DNA of 64,000 nt from Chionoecetes opilio (GCA_016584305.1 JACEEZ010024150.1:62001-126000); one strand, 5' to 3'. Positions 22,660 through 35,850 are shown, counted from the first letter of the stretch. Numbers and translations: made by a program. The notes: generated by a model not told the origin, from the sequence alone.

Positions 22660-23259
22660 GGGCCCTATTCCCCCGGAAAAATTTAAAATTCTTCAAAAAA
22701 AAAATTTAAACCTACTCCCCGATTTTTTTGTTTCCGTTTTTTAAAGCTGGTCAAGAGGATGTTTTGTATGGAAAATTTAGAGTGAATTTAAGGGAAATTT
22801 TTTCTTCTATTCTTTGAAAAAGGGTTTTTCTGCTTGTGTTTAGATTCACGAATTTCAATGAAAGGGGGACCCCAACGACCTCTGACCTGGGTAGGGGACG
22901 GGGTTGTCAAACCCTTTTAATCAGTCCCCAAATTTCTCTCCAAGGTTCGCCCCAAGGGGCGCACACCGGCTCCCCTCAGGTTAATAACGAGAGCCTTTTA
23001 GGCCCTGAATGCCCCCCCCACACCTTTCAAGCTGGTCGATTTGAATGAGTGGGCAGTACTACTTTTCTGGGGGAATTAAAAATCTCCTCCCACCCGAAAC
23101 CGGTAAACCCCGTAAAAATTTGGGACATCCGAATTTTAGAAATGAAAAATCTCCTAGACCAAATTTTTTTATCTAGTCTGACACCCACTCACCTCTGTGA
23201 TTAATATTCTTTTCAAAAACACATTTTAACCTAAAAAAAATTAATTCTTCCTAAATGAG

Positions 23260-24310
23260 CCCTTCTAGGAGGTCTCCTGAAACGAGGGGTAGCTGCTCGT
23301 CCACCGGGTGGGGGTTGTAGGCCCCTTTCCCCCCGGGTTTTCTATAACCACTTTTCCACTGCCAGGGAAGGGTTTCCCAATTTTTCGGGGGGCTTTTGCA
23401 CTTGTTTTTCCGTGAAAACTTTTCTCTAAACAATACCCGTTACCACTAAAAACGTCCCTCCCCCACTCTATAGCCCCCTTTCCCCATTTCACTTTGATTT
23501 TAGGGGATGGGGCCGGGTATTGTGGTTTTTTTCGGGACCCTTTCCCGTTTTCCTTTACCCCCACCACTTGTTTTTTTTTCGCTTTTTTTTTTTGGGGACG
23601 TCCCTTTTACCGACGCGACTTTTTCGGGATGCGTCTCGGGGGATTGGGCGGGTGCCACGTCCTTTGCCCTTTGGGGTTTCCCCTTCGCCCTTTCGGGTAA
23701 AGCTGCTCCAACGAGCCGGGGGGCATGACAGGGAAGAAAGGGGAAGTGGGGTTTTTTGTCCGGGAGGTTTTGTACCTTGATTCATAGTGTTTTTGGCAGG
23801 GCCTGCAACAATGGGGGCCCAAACTAAAGGGTGCCCTTTTGGGAACGGGTCAAAGGACTGACTTCAGGGTCCTGTGCATCCTCTGGGTCACCAAATTTTC
23901 CCCTTGAGGGTGGAGGGGGTTTCCGTATAGCAAGAGTGTTTTGGGTGCCCGTGTGCAGAACTGCGGAACCCCCGGCGGGGAAACTCCCCCCCCGTTGCCC
24001 CAGGACGTGTTGCGGGGTGCCCCATAGTCCGCCGGGTTTACTGCCACATGGTTTTTATGATGGGGTTAGTGTGTTTGGTTTTAAAGGGGGAAAAACCCCT
24101 AAAAAAACCTACTGTAATGACCCGACTCCCGGGTCATAACATAACGGAAAAATTTGTTCTCCGGCTCCCATATCAGTGGGGTTTAAAATCCCTATCCTCT
24201 CGGGGGTTTTAATCAAAGGGGGGTTTAATTTCCCTTCCGGGTTTTGTTGAAACCCTTTACTTCCTTTAAATTCTTGGCAAGTTACAAAATTTTTTGGGAC
24301 ATACCACACC
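23260..24310 (-). pseudogene. Gypsy integrase region
   Basis: On the minus strand around 24309-24109 the residues FVTCQEFKGSKGFQQNPEGK and ERIGILNPTDMGAGEQ correspond to the linker between the HHCC zinc finger and the catalytic core of Ty3/Gypsy integrases, where a TCQ...PLERIGID pattern is usual. Integrase inserts the element cDNA into chromosomes. The DDE core itself cannot be followed because of frame breaks. The basic frame at 23567-23265 may be the C-terminal part. Confidence 0.55.
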
Positions 24311-25089
24311 CCTTTTTTCCCAGATTTTGCCCAATAGTATAGCTCCTCGGCTTTCTTGATGGTTTTTTTTTGCCCTAAGGACCTGATAATTCATGGCTGT
24401 TGGAGAGCGGGGCCGGTCATACTACGGGGAAATTAGAGGACATACTGTGGGACCCCCATTTTTTTTTTTCTCGAACATAATTAGAGTCATTTATTACCGA
24501 AAAACTGACCCAAAAAGTGGTTTTTCGGTATGCTTTTTTGGTTTGGGAAACCTTTACCCCCCTCCAGAAAATTCCCACCAACTCTTTCCACAGGGGTTTT
24601 TCTTCCCTTTAGTAGAATAAAATTGGGGTTTGGTTTTTAGCCCCAAAACAGTATTGGGGTGGGGCCGGGTTACCCATCCCAACTGGACGGGGACGGGGGA
24701 TGGCCCCGCGAGGGAAGTTTTTTTCCCCTTTCAGGTTTTTTAAACTCATAATTATATTCGCGCTTTCTAGGATCCCCCTGGTCATTCGGGGAAAATTTAG
24801 TTTTTTTTTTAAAAATACGGGTGAGGGGTTTTGGGATCCTTTGACAATTGAAAATTTTAGAGCCCCAAGATATGTTTGGAAATTTTACGGGTGGAACTAT
24901 GGCCAACGTTTCCCTTTTTTTTTTTGGGGGTTTGGGGGCGGAGAACGTTTTTCGCAAAAATTTAGTTTTTTGGGAAATACCCAATGGGAAATTGGGAAAA
25001 CCGTTTGACTGAACTTAAATTAAAAACCCCCCCGACGTGAGTGTTACTCGGCTGTTGTAAGAATAAAAGGGGTTCATGAATTTGTCCCC

Positions 25090-26700
25090 TTTACCAGGAC
25101 AGGGCATTTATCAGGAAAGATTTGAGATGTTCAACGCATGTTGACACTCCCCCAGTCCGGGTTTTGGAAAGTAAACGTGGGCCTTTAAATTTGAAAAGTG
25201 GACTGAAAATTTTCGCGAACGAAGGAACATGTTTTCCATAAAAAAACCCCACATCCATAAAAAACCGTCGGTTTTCCCCTTGCCCAGTTTTGGGAGCTTT
25301 CTTTTTTAAAAAGGCTTCCACTTTTTTTGGGTCCGGTTACTTCCTTCGGCTGAGACCCGATGACCGAGAAAAGTGACTTTTTTAAGGGCCCAAAAGTACA
25401 TTTTTACTGGGGTTTAAAGTTTCACCCCATTTGTAGTGGACTTCGAAGATTTTGATTAAGACGTTCCAAAAGAAGGGGAAACGTAGGAGCCCTAAAATTA
25501 AAGTTTTCCAGGTATTTTTTTCCCCCATCCTTTTAAAGGGGGGGGATTTAATACTAAAGCCATCCGCCTGAAAATATAGGGGTGAGCAGTTTACCCCGTG
25601 GTAGGCGTCCCAAAACGGGTTTTAAGGGGAAACCGTCGTGAAGGTGGTTAAAACGCGGCTTTCGTCCTCGAGTATATCTGGAAATATGCTTCGGCATGTT
25701 AAGGTGACATTAAAACTTTTTACCAGCGGCTTGTTCTACCAATTCTTCCCAAACGTGGAAGAGGATAAAAAGTCTGTGGCGAGATTTTTTTATTTGTCGA
25801 GGTCTAAAAAACATTCCTTACTACCATTTCCCGGTTTTTTTTACAAACGATCGGTGATAACCACGCAGCCGTGGGTCTTTCTTAAAAAGAAAAAAAATTT
25901 CCCTTTTTTCCCTATCTTGAAACATATGTGAAATTTGTTTCCTTTGGGTTTCTGGGTAACGGTACGAAGGTCCTCGACTGGGTGAGGGGCTCCCCCCTTT
26001 TTATGAACCGGAGGGGCCCCTTTATTAGACCTAATTTTGTTTTGGTCTAGGTGAAAAACGGATCATTTTCAGAATTACTTGTTGTAATTTTTGTTGTTCT
26101 GAAACAGTTTAGGGTTTCCCTTTTGTCCCTTGATTTTTTTTTAACCTTTGGGGTTTGAGTTCCCTTTTGGCCCGTGCGTTATCATTTAAACCGTATCAAG
26201 TCATTGTGGGCTTCCCTGAATGGAATTGATTGTGTTTGCGTGAGGAATTTCCACTTTTTCCCTAGACCCAGTATAGTACCTTTTCACAAAAACCCTTTTT
26301 CCCTTTTTGGTATTAAATTCGTGAAGGGAATTTTAAATTTAACTTTCCCGCTGACACTTGACTAAATAAGGGGAACTATTTTTTTCCCAACCTTTTCCCC
26401 CGGGTAGACAAGGAGGTTAACCTGGTAACTCCCTTTACGTTTTAAACCCGCTTGAAAATGGAGTGGTAAGGGTTTATTTTTCACAGGAGTGAGAAAATTT
26501 ATTTTGTGAAGGGTTTCGTGGCTGTTTCACGACCCTTTCCCCCGGGGTTTTGTTGGGATTTTTTTTGATTTTGTTTCTTTTTCGAAAGGAGTGAAATTTA
26601 CGGTATGGGGGGTGTCCCCCCAGCGCATTTCTCACTTTTTTTCCCCCCCCCGGTTGGGGAAATGGCTTTTTGAGGATGTTTACACCCAAAAAGTACTCCC
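25090..26700 (-). pseudogene. Gypsy reverse transcriptase / RNase H region
   Basis: On the minus strand near 25240-25095, VPSFAKIFSPL and CVEHLKSFLINALSW match the connection between RT thumb and RNase H in Gypsy polyproteins. Further upstream (to about 26.7 kb) the position fits the RT palm, but the YxDD motif is not readable. Coordinates are approximate. Confidence 0.5.
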
Positions 26701-28755
26701 GTTGAGATAAGAGTCTGGGATAAGGGAAAACCCCTTTTTAAAATTTTTTTCCGTACCGATTTAATTTTGCCCATATCAGGCCCAGAAGTTTTTTGTCCCG
26801 TAATGGGGCTGGATTTCCCACAGGGAGGAGGATTCCGGCCCTTTTTTTATTTCCCCCCGATCCGGGTTTTTCTGTAATTCTTGATTAAAGTATAACCCCC
26901 TCCCTGTGTCTACTATCGCTTCCGTTATTTCCCGTTTATATTTACGTGGATAGTGGGGGAAATATCGTCACCTTCTACATGATTTAATTTTCTGGGTTTT
27001 TTAGTTTTTACTTGGGTGTTGAAAGGGAAATTTTCCTGGGCACGTCCAGGACAATTTCGATCTCCCCTCCGGGAAACCCCCGGTTTTTGGACAGTCGAAA
27101 AAAATGACCCAGCGGAGGTTTCCCCCCAGCCTTTCCCGGGGGTTATGCGTTTGTGTTTTCAATTTAAACGCAAAAACTTTTGAGTGAATGTTTCCCTCCG
27201 TGGGACTCGCGGGAAGGGGTGATTTTTTAGTTTCACTTGGGGCCCAAAATGGGCCCTTTTGTTCTTGGATTTTGTGTTTGCTCCTCCCTTCGTCTTTGGT
27301 GGGGCTCGGAGTTTTTGGGGAAAGGGAGGAATATTTGTTTTTTTTTCGTCTAGCACTTTTCCTTCTTTCTTATGTGCTGGGATCATATTAAACCCTTTTG
27401 GGGTGTGTCTCTCTTCGAGTAGTTGGGCGTTCGGGCTCGAGACGGTTTTTAATGATTTTTTTTTTAAGGGGAAATCCTTCTCCAGGAATCCTTTTTAGTT
27501 TCCCTCGCGACGCGACTGGGAGGCCGTAACCCCAGTTTTTTCCCTTTTTTGTCTTATCACCCGGGCGGGGGAAATTTTTTATTTTTGGGGGTTTTTTCGC
27601 AATCACCGCATGTTTTTGGGAAATAAAAAGATTTTTGTAAAGCTTTAGGGGGATTCCCCCCAGTCGTAACTCATTGTCTTTCCCTGCCTGCCCAAGGGTC
27701 TATCAACACCATTCGGTTTGGGGAAATCGGTCTCGAAAAAATTTCTAAGTGTCCCCCCATGTCTCTACTTTATGGTTTGTTTTTTAAACTGGAATTAAGA
27801 TTGAGAGTTTTGAACACACTCTCCCCTTTTTCAAAATTTTGGGTCGTGGGTTTCGTCGCCCTTTAGCTACATTGTTCTATTTAAATTTAAAGAACATTTG
27901 GAGGGGGGCCCCCCTTTGCTCAAGGCCCCTTTTATTTAGTAATTCCAAAAAACTGGAATATCTCCCAGGGTTTTTATGGTCCCTTTTCCGCTATCCCTGG
28001 ATAATTGAGGGGCTGGAAAGGGTTAGTTTGATTTTTTCCCCTTTTTACGCCCAAACCGTGGATAAAATTTAGGGGATGGAAAGGGTTGTTTTTATTTTCC
28101 TGTGACCATAATTTAATTTTCCCTTTACCCCGCAGCTCTTTTTCTTCCCCTAAATCTTTTAACCGTCCTTATTTTTCTGCCTGCTCCTTTCCCCCTCCTC
28201 CTTTTGGGGGTTTATCTCGGGGGTATGGTATCTTCACAAATCATGATGATGCTGGGGAAACCCCCTCTTTTAGGGCACAGTAGGGACTCGTTCCCGTGTT
28301 CCGTCGGTCAATAGAAAGGGGCACTCGGGGTTTCCCCTGAAATAATAAATGTGGTTCTCTTTTTGAATAAAGCATGGTTCTATTTGCGAGGCCCCCACCG
28401 CCTCACAATTCCTCCTTTGTGGCCCTAATTTCCTTGTAGGGTAAACAAGAGGGGCCGGGATCCCTGCTATCGTCAATAACCCTTGCTCCCTAAACCCCAA
28501 AATGCACGATAAGGGGGGCCATATCAGGAAAACCCATTTATTTTCATTGAGAAAAAAAAAGGAAATTTGGGCCCCTTTATCCCGAAGCTCTGAAAAACCT
28601 AATTTCCCGGTTTCCCGGGGCAAACAATGATTTGGGAAAATTTACTGTCCTAACAATGAAAATTTTTTTACATGTTTCCTGAAAATTTTTTTCTATTTGC
28701 TACTTTCCCCAAGGGGGTTTCTGTTGCGGGTTTTTTTGTAGTGAAACAAAAATTC
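26701..28755 (-). pseudogene. Gag/protease part of the Gypsy element (inferred)
   Basis: By position this should encode Gag and protease. The longest frame (28623-28270) shows no motif I recognise, and no zinc knuckle was found. The call rests on element architecture only. Confidence 0.3.
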
Positions 28756-28773
28756 CCCGCTTTGGGCACCCAG
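28756..28773 (-). promoter_or_regulatory. Candidate primer-binding site
   Basis: Directly inside the 5' LTR, the minus strand reads CTGGGTGCCCAAAGCGGGG. A start of TGG after the LTR is expected for pairing with the CCA end of a tRNA primer. Poor base quality prevents naming the tRNA. Confidence 0.4.
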
Positions 28774-30553
28774 TGTGGTTTTCCCAAAATTCCTATGAAG
28801 AAGTTTATACCTGGTTTCCTTTGTTATTTGAATGAAATTTTTGGTTATGATTTTTCATTGATTACAAATGAAATTTAGAATTTAAAAAAAATTTTTTATG
28901 ACTTCACTATTTTGATTATAGTATTAACACTTCTCGCTGCGGAGGGGTACTGAAATGGGGGATGAATTTAAGGGGAAGGGGAGGAGTTTTGGTTAAGGGG
29001 AAAAGGGTGTTTAGTTAAGGGGAAGGGGCTGCCACCCCGCTCAAGCGAGTAGTTTTCTGGGTTTCTCCTGGGGGGTGTTTGGGAAAAGATAAAATATTTT
29101 TAGATTTACTTGGTAGTCGTGATTTTATACGTGGGGAAATTTTACCCAGTTAAGGGTGCCCCTTTTGGGGAAATGTGGGGGAAATTTCGTCCCCTAAAAA
29201 GAATAATCACCTGGGGGTTTTTTTTTTTTAAAAAAACACAAAACTAAAATTTTAAAACATCATCCTATTTTTTTCTGCTGAAATTTTTATTCCCCCTTGT
29301 TTGAGATCACAGGGCAAACTTAAGTTCTAAACCAAAATAAAAAAAGTTCTCCATCCAAAATTTGGAAAACTTTAAAAGTTTAATAAGTAAAAATTTACAC
29401 TTTTGATACAGGAAGCTCTTCCCCTGTGATGAAAGGGAAGCCTGGGACATACCCCCCTCACTGGGAAACCCTTTCTGAAAAATTATCCCTTTTACTTGGT
29501 AACAACCGCTGAAACTTTTTAATTTTACCTGGGAAAATAAAAAAGGGGGGAATATAAGAGTAAAAAGTTGTGGGGTTTTTTTCCTAAAAAAACCCTTGTG
29601 TGGGCCTTTTTGGGTCGGGCCGAGATTCCGGGCCCGTCGGGGGAACGGGGGGAGGGGACTCCGTTTAAAAATACTTATAAGGATGGGGCAGGGGCCCCCT
29701 TTTTCGTTTAAGGGGGGGGGGGGGGGGAAAAACAAACCCTCGGTTTCCCATATTTTTGGGAAAAATAGAAAAAATATTATAACAAGGAAAGGGGGGGGGG
29801 GGAAAAGGGAGCGAAAAAGTCGTAGTCTTACCGTTGGGGAAAGGGAGAGAGGGCTGCTTTCTCGGGATTTAAATAAGAAACCCCCGGGAAAAAAGGGGGT
29901 GTTTGGATAACCCCGAACTTTGGGGGCTCCTGAAAGGGTTTTAGTCCCGAAAAAAACTAATTAAATAATGAAAAAAGGGTAAACCCAAGAAAAGGGGTGC
30001 CTATAATACATTCCTGTTACTTTGATATAGAAGAATTTAAAAATGTTTTTAAAAAATAACCGAGGAAAGGTTATTGAGGGTTTGTTTTCCAAACAAACCC
30101 AAAAGCGTCCCTTTTTGGGGTGGTGTGGTAAAAGGAGTCGAACCTAAATTTTGGTTCCCACCCTTTTTAAATTTTGCAAATAAAATCGGCCCAACAAATC
30201 CATTTATGAAAAGGATCTGTCAATTTGGGCTATTTTTAAGGAAAATTAAGAAACTAGGGTGTTTTTCCCTTTAATTTTGATAGGAGGGGGGGGGGATGGG
30301 AAAACTTTGAATCCATTAGTTATCACTGATCGCGGGAAAAAAGTGTCCCACGAAATTTTTTACTCGCACGCGGAATGTCGGGGGGGGGGGAGGGGAGGGA
30401 AGGGAAAGGGGAATAGAAATGAAAGATTTGGAAAAAAAGAAAATAAACTTACCGAGAAAACTAAAAAAAAAAGAATTTCTTACGGGACATAACTCGGGAA
30501 TTTTATGAAAAATAATTCCCAAACCTATCTCTTCTGCAATAACGGGCATTACA
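28774..30553 (-). repeat. 5' LTR of the Gypsy element
   Basis: The plus strand runs from TGTGGTTTTCCCAAAATTCC to AATAACGGGCATTACA, the exact reverse complement of the LTR start seen in the solo copies. It is 1,780 bp. Poly-G runs at 29711-29728 and 29788-29802 look like expansions of shorter tracts. Confidence 0.75.
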
Positions 30554-31240
30554 TTTCCTCTTTCCCATACGCCAGTAATGCTCAAACGTTATCCTAAAAT
30601 AATATATACGTAGTCCCCCCCCACTTCCCAAAGTTTCCCTCTACTTATTTTTCTATTTCCTTTTTTCTCCTTGTCCTCACAGGGCTGGCGGGTTTTGTTG
30701 TATTTCCCCCCTCTGCTAATTTTGAGCGTTTGGGCCCCCTGGTCCCCCAAACAGTCCTACCTTGGGCCCTTTACCAAAAGGGCAGAATACACCCCCCCCA
30801 AAAGGCGACTTAAAATCAATGAACGTCAGCTGCTTTTAAAAATTTTCCTAACCAGAATCCCCGTTTTCACCTCGTCTGTATGTGTCTAATTTCTATGGCT
30901 TAAAATATAACCTAACCGGGTTCAGGAGTGAGGCGTGGGGAAAATTCCCCGTTTGCTTTTGATATTTTGTGTTATTTCATCTCTTCCCCTATTTAAGTAA
31001 TTTCTCGCTAACTTTTAACCACCCAATTCATTTTACACCCATTCGTCAAAACCACACGCATCATTTCCATTATCTCCCCCTTAACTTCTCGGTTTCTCAC
31101 ATTTTACCTAGTATCAATGGGCGTATTTTTTTCCGTGAGGAAAAGGTAAAAAGAACGTTGTAGTCCCCCACTTTTAAAAAAACTTTTTTTGATGCACTAC
31201 TGCGACTGAGCTACTTTTCGCCTCTCAGAGAAGTAAAATT
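30554..31240. other. Low-quality spacer
   Basis: Continuation of the tandem repeat flank, then sequence with many homopolymers. No gene can be supported. Confidence 0.4.
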
Positions 31241-32505
31241 TTTACTCCTTTGGGTGGGATGGAGCCTTCAAGGTCCCGGGAAACAGAGCGGGGGGGCATG
31301 CATACATTCTTATCTGAATGACCCCGTAAATGTTTATAGGCGATGTTGTGGCGGCCAAATTTTTTTGAAAATTATACTCTTTTTTTTGCCCGCCCCTGCT
31401 TTCCATCACAAAATACGATTGTAGCGCTGCCAAAGCACTTTCTAGATGTTGCGGGAGTAAAAGTGACGTACACTTCATTACCTCTTATCAAAGGATCAAT
31501 GAATATCTTTTAAGGTTGACATTATTGAAGGCCCCAGCAAAGAGTAGTGGCGTGATGTCAGTATTACACATCGTATATCTAATTGTTTTGAGCTCTTAAA
31601 AATGGCCTATAGCATTTTTTTCTAATTATAGATGGCCCTTGATATCAAACTGAAATGTTTAGGGCGCTTTTAAAAATGTTATTTGAATACCCTATTTACT
31701 ACACAGCCATTCACGATGTACACGCGGTTGTCTGGTTGAGGCTGGAGTCTTGGAGAGGCTCGACCTACCGTGTTGGAGCTGAATCAGACTGATGAAATGT
31801 TCGTATTTATGCCCTGCGATAGGTTCTCTAAAGGCTTTTCTTTTTTGTGTGATATGACATATATCCCAAAATTTTATTACATTTCTATTGCAAATGTAAT
31901 ACACTCATGAATATATTTAAGTATTTGACTATACTATAGCAATAATACACCAGTTTTGGCGCTAAGCCACAAGTATCAACGGAAATTCGGACGCTATGTA
32001 TCCATGCTGAGGATGCGAATAAGATTTCAGATGTCCCTTGCAGAATTTAATTATTCATGAGCTCCTACCCTTTCCCTATGTATGATGCCATCAAAGTATC
32101 ATAACTACGCCTAAATTTAAAACAGTATTATTTGGGATATGATCTTTATGTTATGAATACTGAATGGATGAGAATTAGTGGAAAAAATAAACATTTACGG
32201 GGCGATGTCAGATAAGAATGTATGCATGCCGCGCGCTTGATTCGCCAGGATCTTGAAGGCTCCACACAACCCCAAAAGAGTATATGTTTTCCGAAAAAAA
32301 GTAAAATTTACTGGCCCAGAGTGTATCATGTCGGTTTGCAGTTCACTCAAGAAAGTAAAAAAAAAAGTGGGGGGGACTTAAAAGAGTATAATTTTCCACA
32401 AAATTGGCCCCCCACAAAATACGCCTCAGGTTTCCATTAATTCTTATCTCATTCAGTATTCATAACATGAAGATATAGAAAAATAATACTGTTTTCAGTT
32501 AGGTG
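31241..32505. repeat. Cluster of inverted repeat arms
   Basis: About 31245-31345 (GGAGCCTTCAAG, GCATGCATACATTCTTATCTGA) is mirrored at about 32190-32265. About 32100-32185 (AAAACAGTATTATTTG, TTATGAATACTGAATG) is mirrored at about 32415-32500. AAAATTATACTCTTTT occurs in both flanks. These look like arms of one foldback family in two overlapping copies. The better-quality stretch 31480-32090 between them holds no recognisable gene. Confidence 0.55.
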
Positions 32506-32559
32506 TGGGATATTGTTACGCTTTTCCTCTTCTTCGACCTAAACCAAAACCACGGCAGG

Positions 32560-35500
32560 TGTCTCGGGTTTGGCGTGCAAGGAACGGGCAATTTTTTTTT
32601 AGGGGGGGAGTCGCAAAAGTCCTGGATGGCACTGACTCTGTCCCATCGCGGCCACCCCTTTCAGCTAAAGAGGTTTTCCCAAAGAAAAACCCACACTAGG
32701 CGGGGGCGCCAAAAAAACTTTTCCTTTTTAAAGTGTGACCCGGGACTTGCGACACTATTGGGGCTTTCTGGTGAATACGTTGGAGGTGTGTGGGGGAAGT
32801 CGTCGTCGAAAAAAGGTGAATGTCGTCAACCCCCTTTAACGCAGTTTTTCACCCCCTCCCAGACCCAGGTCCCCGCGGAGACAAAAGCGTCGCGGTACCA
32901 AAGGAAACCCAGGGGCCCTTTCTGCAGTTTTGGAAAGGGGGCCGTATGGGGGGGAAAAAGGGTTTCGTCAGGTGTTGGTGTCCTCGTTTTAAATTTCCCA
33001 AAACCCCAAATACCGCACAAGGGGGTCCGGTGGTAAAAAAAACGCGCGGGAGGGGTTGGGACACTGCGGACAGGGGTTTTAAAAAGGGAAAGTTGGGGAG
33101 GAGTTTTGGAGGGGGCCAATTGAGATTTGAGTTTCTTTCAAGTATCCGGATTCTCACGCCTTTACCCCTTAGCCACGACGCCCTAGCGGGGACACCCATC
33201 GAAGGGTCGCACCGGAAAGGCTTGCTGTTTCCCCTGACGGTCATCGACTTCAATTTTCCCCCTGAATTTGACGCGGGGAAAAGCGAAGGGAACCTCCCTC
33301 GGTGTGTGTAGGGCGAATGGTACGGCTCCCCCCTTTCCCACGTGAATCCTCATGGGTTTGCCTCCCAAAGGGTTTCGAGGGGACTTTTTGGAACCCGCCT
33401 TGGAGAGTAACACGTCCGGGAACTCGCCCCGGGAAAGTGCGCCCGTCCCAGTAAAGGGGGAAATTTGGTTTTGGGGGAGAGTATTCAGCGCATCGGTTGA
33501 CTGTTTGCCCTCCAAAGTGGCTTCGGGAAGGCAGGTAAAAATGATAGCCAGCCCCATGCAGGGGCCGGGTAGGACGGGAGGGGCGTTTAAAAATACCCCG
33601 TGCACCTGTATTTGGGGTTTAAAAGTTTTCCGTGGAGCCTTTAAAGTAGGAAAAAAACACCCCCACTGTCCCACAGCAGGTGTTTTTACTGCCCCACCCG
33701 CTTTCAGCGTAGTAGTGGACGTTTAGAGGCTGTAGGGCTGGGGGGGATGTGAAGCATTTGCGGGGTTTTCTCGTCCCCGGAAAAATGAGTCGGGCCTGTG
33801 TCTGGTAAAATTGGACCCTTTGAAGTGGATTTCCCGGCACCAGGTGAAGCAGACCGGGAGGGGAAAGTCATGGTGCGGGAAGGGTTTGAGACATCTGTTA
33901 ACTACGACAGTTGCTGTTTTTAGGGTCGTGGGTGGGGGATGCCCCCCCCAAAAGTTTAACGCGCCACCCTGGCCATCGTGGCTAGGGTTTTTTGGGGCGG
34001 GAACCTGTCTTTAGTGGCCAGTCCGGTTTGCGAGGCGGCTTTGGGCTGTCTTGGCGGGACATTTGTCAGTCCCCGCCCAAGCCCTTAAAGGGCCGTAGTT
34101 ATAGCAAGCCGCATTCCGGGCCCGGACATTTTGGGGGCCTTTGCCCGCCGCGCACGGGAAATGGCGGGGGTGAACGGGGTTGGGAACCGCTGTTTATTTT
34201 AAAGTTTTCACGCGCTGGCCTGAAGGGGGCTGTTGGGGGTGAATGAGGCGTCTTGTCGTGGCCCCTCCCCTTTTCTTGAGGTAGCATGACGCGAAGCGGT
34301 GGGAAGGTATCTAGGGAGGCTGTTTTGGCGGGGCTTCAAAGGGGAACGGCAACAGGTGCCCAAAGTCTTGAAGAGAAGCGCCTGTTTTCTAGGGAGATAA
34401 GGCGTTGAATCAGCTCTTATCTCGCAACCCCTAAGCAAAACCAATTTTAAAATTTGGGTCCCGCCCCACGTCATAGCGTTACCAGTACACAAGTCGACCC
34501 CCTCTTCCCGGTTTTTTCAGGCGTACAAAAAAAAACGGAGAAGACCCCGCCGTCAGCCTGCTTACAACCCCAGTAATTTTGACGGCGTTTGGCCCTTTAT
34601 TTCGTTTACTCTTTAAGGGGGACTGTAGGGTGTTTTAAGGGGCCTTTTGTCCCCAGGGCAAGGGAAATGTTTGGGCGACCCCGGGGGTTTTTCTGGATCC
34701 TTTTTTACGGGCCAGTTTACCAGCCCCTCCGCAGCTGGAGGGGGGTTGCTTATGTCGGGGGGCCCGCCCTTTTGAATCCGCATGGTAGAATAATCTTCCC
34801 ACAGACGAACCCCAAATGCCGAAAAAAAATTTGGGGGAAAGAGTCGGCCAGCAACGTCGGTGGACTGTGGGCCCCCATTTTTTTTTGCCTGCTGAGGTCG
34901 CGACGGGGGCCCTGGCCCGAAAAGAAGAAGCGGGAGTGGGGCGGTGGATGTCGGGGGAAATCGCGGGGGCCCGGGGGAATGCCCGCTCGGGACCTGCATC
35001 GAGGGGGTGGGGAGTAAAGGAATTTTCCCCCTGCGCTAGGGCGCAGACTGCGGGCTGTGCAAAGGGGACAGAAGTTTTGACAAGGAATTTGGAAAAGCGA
35101 ATCCTCCCCTTTCTCCTGGCTTCGTTGTCCCCCTTAATCGTCTCTTCTCATCGCGCTGGGAACCCCTTTCTTTTTCATCCAGGATGCGTGGGGTTTTCAG
35201 TATAACCGGGGCTCCCAGATAAACGAATCAAACTTGATAAAAAGGTCGCCCGGGAGGGGGGAGAAATGTGTGTTCAGTGGGTTTAAAAAGGGGGGGGAAG
35301 CGAAATTTTCCCCGGGTGACAAAAACGGGAATGACATTTGAAGGGGGCATGATTGGACAGATAACCACCCTTCGTGGAATTTTAAAAAAAAAACAGGGGG
35401 AAATTTTGGGTTTTTGTTTGTTGTGTGTGGGCGGGGTTTGGGTTTAGAAGAGGGGGGGGGGGGCTCTGGGACCCCCCCCGCACCCCGGTTTCAAGGGCAG

Positions 35501-35850
35501 CCGGGACCAAGCCGGGGATGGGAGACACCCAAAAAAGCCCCGGTACAACAACGCACATAAAAGGAAAAAAAAACACCCCAGACTTATAAAAACACGGGGT
35601 TTCCCCCACCGTTTAAAAGCAGTTTCCCCGCGCCTACGTCTTTTCCCCCGGGGCCCCACGAGCACACCCCATTTCTGGAGGTTTAAGTAAATCCAGGGGG
35701 AAAAAGCGTGGGGTCGGGTGAAAAAGATGCCTTTGGTTTTCAAGGGGGGTGTTGTGTTGGGGAAAGGCCGGGAGTCGGGTTTCCCGCCTCTAAATTCTTG
35801 CACCTGAAAAGTGCCCATGGTGCTCGTGGTTTGCAGTGATTAACCGGAGT
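32560..35850 (-). pseudogene. Second Ty3/Gypsy pol relic (K02A2.6-like style)
   Basis: On the minus strand, 33330-33200 reads ALHTPREVPFAFPRVKF followed by VDDRQGKQQ, matching the entry into Gypsy RT (HTPRxVPxAL...ExxxxQGII). About 33000-32850 reads PPCAVFGVLGNLKRG..., and ...KNCVKGG follows. These parallel the TPWGxFxxxRxPxGL and LxNCxxxGLT portions around the RT palm. Reverse transcriptase copies element RNA into DNA. The upstream GC-rich 33.7-35.85 kb could be Gag and protease, but I recognise nothing there. No LTRs were found. Homopolymer errors break every frame. Confidence 0.5.

Larger units (their letters stand above)
20871..30553 (-). mobile_element. Ty3/Gypsy retrotransposon with both LTRs (poor sequence)
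   Basis: Read on the minus strand, an LTR (30553 down to 28774) is followed by about 6.1 kb of internal sequence and a second LTR (22659 down to 20871). The LTRs belong to the same family as solo LTRs 1 and 2. Integrase- and RT/RNase H-like residues lie in the usual Gypsy order (RT before IN before the 3' LTR). Flanking bases TTTA and TTTC could be a damaged 4-bp duplication. Homopolymer runs of G, T, C and A break every frame; because the LTRs here are about 100 bp longer than the clean solo copy, many breaks are probably base-calling errors. Ty3/Gypsy elements replicate through reverse transcription in cytoplasmic particles. Confidence 0.75.

Noticed and set aside
28270..28623. Genuine 117-residue protein gene
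   Set aside because: It lies in the error-rich interior of the Gypsy element where Gag is expected and has no recognisable motif. It is treated as part of that relic.
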